Positions 60,008-64,000 of a stretch of 64,000 nt of DNA are shown here, in pieces. Source of the DNA: Oceanobacillus senegalensis (GTDB lineage Bacteria; Bacillota; Bacilli; Bacillales; Amphibacillaceae); the NCBI RefSeq assembly GCF_900176885.1, contig NZ_LT839648.1, positions 433,048 to 497,047 of the forward strand. The letters are read 5' to 3'. Each line of letters starts with the position of its first letter. Within the stretch, counting starts at the first letter, position 1. A program made the position numbers and the translations under genes. Under the pieces are notes generated by a model that worked only from the letters and a program-made list of their open reading frames with translations, was not told where the DNA came from and did not search any database.

Positions 60008-61059
60008 ATCTCGCGAATGTAAAAGAAAAGATTATTGGAAACCGATTAGAAAAGCTTTTCACAAAGAATCGTGTCAAGAATAGAACAGGAGAGGAAAATA
60101 AATCAGCATTTATAGCGATTGTACGTAAGGAATTTACCGATTTAATTAGAAGCTGGCGTATCATTATTTTACTAACTATTATTTTACTAGCTTGCTTTGG
60201 ATCACTGTATACAGCTGTAACGGCTATAACTGATACTCTTGATAGTGGTGCTGCCGAGAAGCTCGAAGGAAACTCTTACCTCTTTTTACAATTGTTTACT
60301 ATTTCTGATGGTACGTTACCTTCCTTTATTACCTTCGTTAGTTTTCTCGGGCCATTGTTTGGTATTGCTCTCGGGTTTGATGCGATAAATGCAGAGCGAA
60401 ATAAAGGAACACTTAGTAGATTAATGGCTCAGCCGATTCCAAGAGATTATGTGTTAAATGCTAAGTTTATTGCTGCATTGCTCTTAAATACAATTCTAAT
60501 CTTTTCTTTAGGCTTTATTGTGATGGGATTGGGAATCCTGATACTTGGAATCCCGCCAACGACAGAAGAGTTTTTCCGTGTAATGGGCTTTCTTATCGTA
60601 TGTATTGTTTATATTGCTTTTTGGTTAAATTTAGGAATATTATTTTCCGTTCTGTTTAAAAACTCGGCAACATCTGCTTTATCAAGCATGGCCGTGTGGA
60701 TATTTTTTACCATCTTTTATTCGATGATTGTTCAATTATTGTCTCGTTCTTTGCTGAATACATCTTCCATAACAAGCATGTCTGATGCAGTAAATGCACA
60801 AGGGACGGTTTTGAATTTCATGCGACTTTCCCCTAATTTTTTATTCAGTGAATCAACCACGATTCTCTTATCGCCGTCCGTTCGCAGTCTTGGTCCACTA
60901 ACTGTGGAACAAGCTACAGGGGCAGTGGCGGGGCCATTACCACTTAGCCAGAGTCTATTATTAATCTGGCCACAACTCACTGGATTAATTGCCGCTACCC
61001 TCATTTGCTTTGCTATTGCATATATTCTTTTTATGCGTCAGGAAATACGTGCTAATTAA
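60004..61059 (+). CDS. ABC-2 type transporter permease
   Basis: Membrane permease of 351 residues with an N-terminal cytoplasmic tail, six helices, and a large outer loop (residues 65-100) plus the segment INAERNKGTLSRLMAQPIPR that contacts the ATPase. The NEW3 protein, ATPase and permease form one exporter of unknown cargo. Overlaps the ATPase stop codon. Confidence 0.92.
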   Translation: MNLANVKEKIIGNRLEKLFTKNRVKNRTGEENKSAFIAIVRKEFTDLIRSWRIIILLTIILLACFGSLYTAVTAITDTLDSGAAEKLEGNSYLFLQLFTISDGTLPSFITFVSFLGPLFGIALGFDAINAERNKGTLSRLMAQPIPRDYVLNAKFIAALLLNTILIFSLGFIVMGLGILILGIPPTTEEFFRVMGFLIVCIVYIAFWLNLGILFSVLFKNSATSALSSMAVWIFFTIFYSMIVQLLSRSLLNTSSITSMSDAVNAQGTVLNFMRLSPNFLFSESTTILLSPSVRSLGPLTVEQATGAVAGPLPLSQSLLLIWPQLTGLIAATLICFAIAYILFMRQEIRAN

Positions 61060-61088
61060 AAACCAGCTATAGAATTGGCTGGTTTTTT
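61060..61088 (+). terminator. Rho-independent terminator
   Basis: AAACCAGC (61060-61067) pairs with GCTGGTTT (61078-61085), then TTTT. Confidence 0.88.
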
Positions 61089-61185
61089 CCATTGGAGGTA
61101 TTTGGGGATGAAAGAAAGTACCACAACTATCCTCATACAGTATGGTAAAATCACCTTAGATACAATAAGAAATGGAGGATGAACC

Positions 61186-62010
61186 ATGATAACTCATTTG
61201 CAAGATACCGTAATGTTGAACAATGGGATAGAGATGCCTGGTTTTGGGTTAGGTGTTTACAAAGTGGATGATGGAGAAACTGCTTTATTTTCAGTTAAAA
61301 CCGCACTTAAAGCTGGTTATCGATTGATTGATACGGCTTCCTATTATAAAAATGAGGAAAGCGTGGGACAAGCTATAAAAGAATCTGGTGTACCAAGAGA
61401 GGAAATCTTTGTTACCTCGAAGGTATGGAACAATCAGCAAGGTTATGAAAGCACATTAAAGGCTTTTGATGAAAGTTTAAAGAAACTGGATTTGGAATAT
61501 CTTGATTTATACTTAGTGCATTGGCCAGTGACTGGTAAATATAAAGAGACATGGCGCGCATTGGAAAAACTTTATGCGGATGGAAAAGTTCGTGCCATTG
61601 GTGTAAGTAACTTTCAAGTGTATCATCTAGAGGATTTACTAAAGGATGCTAAAGTGAAACCAGTACTCAATCAGGTTGAATACCATCCACATCTTACTCA
61701 AGAAGAGGTAAAAGCATTCTGTGAGAAGAAAAATATTCAGCTAGAAGCATGGTCTCCGCTTAAAAGAGGGGATCTTTTAGATGAACCGGTGATTGTAGAT
61801 ATAGCTAAGAAATATGGAAAAACATCAGCACAAGTCATTTTGCGCTGGGATATTCAAAATAAGGTAATTACTATTCCAAAATCTGTGAGGGAGGAGCGGA
61901 TTGCAGAAAATGCTGATGTCTTTGATTTCTCCCTAACAGATGAGGAAATGAAGAAAATAAGTGCATTAAATATCAATGACCGCAAAGGCCCAAATCCAGA
62001 AGACTATTAA
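61186..62010 (+). CDS. Aldo/keto reductase
   Basis: NADPH-dependent AKR of 274 residues (YvgN/YtbE-like). Catalytic tetrad Asp49 and Tyr54 (DTASYY), Lys79 (TSKVW), His112 (LVHWP); KSVREERIAENADVF is the cofactor motif. Reduces aldehydes such as methylglyoxal. GGAGG 9 bases before ATG. Confidence 0.92.
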   Translation: MITHLQDTVMLNNGIEMPGFGLGVYKVDDGETALFSVKTALKAGYRLIDTASYYKNEESVGQAIKESGVPREEIFVTSKVWNNQQGYESTLKAFDESLKKLDLEYLDLYLVHWPVTGKYKETWRALEKLYADGKVRAIGVSNFQVYHLEDLLKDAKVKPVLNQVEYHPHLTQEEVKAFCEKKNIQLEAWSPLKRGDLLDEPVIVDIAKKYGKTSAQVILRWDIQNKVITIPKSVREERIAENADVFDFSLTDEEMKKISALNINDRKGPNPEDY

Positions 62011-62078
62011 AATTATTGTGATTCACACGGATTTTTTGAAGTTTTAGTTAGCTGGATAGTATTATTATTAGGATTGAA

Positions 62079-62108
62079 CCCTTTCCACTATTGTGGAAAG
62101 GGTGTTTT
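62079..62108 (+). terminator. Rho-independent terminator
   Basis: CCCTTTCCAC (62079-62088) pairs perfectly with GTGGAAAGGG (62093-62102), then TGTTTT. Confidence 0.9.
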
Positions 62109-62291
62109 AAATGGTACTTACAGGGATAAAGATATAAGTACCTCACAATATAAATAATGCAAGGGTAAAGTAATTTTTTAAAGTTTTCCTTAAGTGACAG
62201 GTTGTCTTTCTTTATGAGATAATTAACAATGGTTGATTTGAAAAACAGCCATGATCTAAACTAGAATCTGACAAAGATTGGAGATAGTAAC

Positions 62292-62594
62292 ATGAAGGTA
62301 AAGATTAATCGTAATGCAGCTAAACAGTTCAAAAAAATGTTAGAAACGGAAGAAGCACAAGGGAAGATGATTCGTATATACATATCACATATGCACGGGG
62401 ATCATGCTCACTATGGTATTGCTTATGATACCCCACAGGAACATGATGAAGTGGTGAAAACGGATAAGGACATTGATATTCTCCTCGATACACGTGAGGA
62501 ATTTCTAGATGGAATTTGGATTCAATACTTCCATGTAGATGATGAAGGATTTGTTATCACGAACCCTTCTAAAGGTGGACACCACCATCACTAA
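62292..62594 (+). CDS. HesB/IscA-like protein lacking cysteines
   Basis: Protein of 100 residues with an IscA/HesB-type start (KINRNAAKQFKKML), IRIYISHMHGDHAHYGIAYD and an ending GFVITNPSKGG plus four histidines. None of the three cysteines that hold iron-sulfur clusters in IscA is present. Instead seven histidines lie in H-M-H-G-D-H-A-H and the natural His4 tail. This suggests metal binding of another kind. Rho-independent terminators bracket it, so it is monocistronic. Confidence 0.8.
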   Translation: MKVKINRNAAKQFKKMLETEEAQGKMIRIYISHMHGDHAHYGIAYDTPQEHDEVVKTDKDIDILLDTREEFLDGIWIQYFHVDDEGFVITNPSKGGHHHH

Positions 62595-62681
62595 AAGTCG
62601 GTATGGAGAATAAAGAATTAATTTGTAAACAATTTTGTTTGCTTTAAATCCGACTTAGTTTGTAAACAACCATTTTAAAAA

Positions 62682-62711
62682 AATGATGGCCCATTAATAG
62701 GTGCCATCATT
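62682..62711 (-). terminator. Rho-independent terminator of polyphosphate kinase
   Basis: AATGATGGC (62682-62690) and GCCATCATT (62703-62711); minus-strand reading ends in TTTTTTTAAAA, 55 bases after the kinase stop. Confidence 0.88.
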
Positions 62712-62766
62712 CTTAATATGAAGGAATGTTATTTAAAGTATAGTGTGGTTCCTGTATTCTAACCTA

Positions 62767-64000
62767 TTATTCTTCATCCTCTAGGACATTATAAGCCATT
62801 TCATATAACTTCATTTGACTCTCTAAAGCTGGTTCCCCTCGTTGTTTTTCAACATAGTGATAAGATCCGTCACTAGCTTGTTCCCTTGCTTTAAGATTAT
62901 CGTTTAGTATAATCGTTAGGATTTCCTTTATTCTATTTTTAATGGATGCTTCATAAATAGGAAAAAGCAATTCTACTCGCTTTGCCATATTCCGAGTCAT
63001 TAAATCAGCAGACGAGAGGAAGATTCGCTCATCTCCATTGCTATGAAAATAATAGATACGGGTATGCTCTAAAAAGCGGCCGACTATGCTACGAACCCGA
63101 ATGTTTTCGCTGACATCTTTTTGACCTGGCTTTAGGCAACAAATCCCACGAACAATTAAGTCAATCTTCACCCCAGCCTGGGACGCCTCATAAAACTTCT
63201 TAATAATCTCTTTATCTGTTAAGGAATTCATTTTGGCGACAATATGTCCGGTTCCTCGTTCCTTATGAAAACGAATTTCTTCGTTAATATAGCGTATGAA
63301 ATCTTTGCGAATGTCAAATGGTGCCATTGAAATGTGATGGAAATCTGGCTTTTCTGTAAAACCACTTAAATAATTAAAAAAATTTGTTGCATCGATTCCA
63401 AATTTTCGTTTTGTTGTAATTAACCCCATGTCCGTATAGGATTCAGCTGTCTTGTCATTATAATTTCCTGTACCTAAATGGACAAACCGTTCTATTTTTT
63501 CTTTGCGTTTTCTGACTACTAGTGTAATTTTACAATGGGTTTTTAAAGAATTCATTCCATAAATAACGTGGCATCCGGCTTTTTCCAGTTCTTTTGCCCA
63601 CTGGACATTTTGTTCCTCATCAAAACGGGCTTTTAATTCTACTAATACTGTAACTTGCTTTCCGTTTTCTGCTGCTTGTTTCAAGCCTTTAATAATTGGG
63701 GAGTTCCCACTGACCCTATATAATGTTTGCTTTATGGCTAATACTTCAGGATCCTCCGCCGCCTCTGTTACCATTTCTACAACTGGTTCAAAGGATTCAT
63801 ACGGGTGATGTAGAAGAATATCCCTTTTTATCGCGGCTTCAAACACATTTTCATCACTTTTAATATCCTTTGGATGTTGCGGAATTAATGTTTGATATAC
63901 CAACTGTTCTCTATCTGCATATACTTCTTTATAGAAATTAAATAAAAAGGTTAAATCCAACGGACCGTCCACCACATATAAATCTTTTTCATGGATTTCC
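62767..64000 (-). CDS. ppk1: Polyphosphate kinase 1, C-terminal part (5' end outside window)
   Basis: About 411 codons of PPK1 continue past the window edge. Family blocks: ILLHHPYESFEPVVEM, LAIKQTLYRVSGNSPI, VELKARFDEEQNVQWAKELE, and SLKTHCKI, whose His is the autophosphorylated residue (E. coli His435); YVHLGTGNYND and RGICCLKPG follow. It makes and uses polyphosphate from ATP. The full family length is about 690-720 residues, so 280-310 N-terminal residues are outside. Confidence 0.95.
   Translation of the reverse strand, partial: EIHEKDLYVVDGPLDLTFLFNFYKEVYADREQLVYQTLIPQHPKDIKSDENVFEAAIKRDILLHHPYESFEPVVEMVTEAAEDPEVLAIKQTLYRVSGNSPIIKGLKQAAENGKQVTVLVELKARFDEEQNVQWAKELEKAGCHVIYGMNSLKTHCKITLVVRKRKEKIERFVHLGTGNYNDKTAESYTDMGLITTKRKFGIDATNFFNYLSGFTEKPDFHHISMAPFDIRKDFIRYINEEIRFHKERGTGHIVAKMNSLTDKEIIKKFYEASQAGVKIDLIVRGICCLKPGQKDVSENIRVRSIVGRFLEHTRIYYFHSNGDERIFLSSADLMTRNMAKRVELLFPIYEASIKNRIKEILTIILNDNLKAREQASDGSYHYVEKQRGEPALESQMKLYEMAYNVLEDEE

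Overview
The window is a low-GC Firmicute chromosome segment, most likely Bacillaceae of the Oceanobacillus/Virgibacillus/Bacillus kind. The support is AT-rich spacers, strong AGGAGG-type ribosome sites with frequent GTG/TTG starts, sigma-A promoters, CcpA (cre) sites, a B. subtilis-order OpuAC, ykoFEDC behind a TPP riboswitch, GlcD/GlcF of the YsfC/YsfD type, and Bacillaceae-style intergenic repeats. No rRNA, tRNA, phage, transposase or CRISPR array was seen.

Layout. 0-2.7 kb: end of a D-malate/tartrate dehydrogenase-type gene, an SDR and an aldehyde dehydrogenase, facing an OpuAC lipoprotein; together they suggest carnitine/betaine-type catabolism. 4.1-9 kb: glycolate/D-lactate oxidase subunits GlcD and GlcF with an unidentified permease-like protein and a DUF2306 membrane protein. 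9.2-28.8 kb: first part of an acyl-CoA island. It holds an ACAD11-like acyl-CoA dehydrogenase with an SDR, an SDR/dehydrogenase/thiolase cassette between two inverted repeat blocks, and a 2-methylacyl-CoA racemase-like protein. It also holds an esterase, an iron alcohol dehydrogenase and a cre-controlled operon with VOC protein, flavin reductase, luciferase-like monooxygenase, NTF2-like protein, acyl-CoA ligase and APH-type kinase. Four decayed genes lie in the island (two of them in this part, one more at its end, one at 41 kb). 28.9-33.4 kb: a TetR regulator and the TPP-riboswitch ykoFEDC thiamine-precursor ECF operon. 34-45 kb: second acyl-CoA block (enoyl-CoA hydratase, a second APH-type kinase, two hotdog thioesterases, ComB-like phosphatase, MBL hydrolase, 3-hydroxyacyl-CoA dehydrogenase, SDR, then a PaaG-like isomerase, nitronate monooxygenase-like protein and ligase). 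45-56 kb: DapA-like lyase, TetR, aldehyde dehydrogenase, two tandem acyl-CoA ligases, an aromatic-acid-type MFS transporter, an SCPx-thiolase/DUF35 pair and an alcohol dehydrogenase. 56.4-64 kb: ordinary genes (ECF sigma/anti-sigma, NEW3-ABC exporter, aldo-keto reductase, cysteine-free HesB-like protein, polyphosphate kinase).

Working model (inference): the organism takes up an organic acid of unknown identity, oxidises or oxygenates it, activates it with one of four ligases, and degrades the CoA ester by beta-oxidation plus special steps. Those steps may include hydroxyacyl-CoA phosphorylation (two LvaA/ACAD11-type kinases), C-C cleavage by a thiolase-DUF35 aldolase-like pair, and 2-methyl epimerisation. 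At least three promoters carry cre sites, so glucose repression is expected. The pseudogenes show that parts of the island are being lost or replaced by paralogues.
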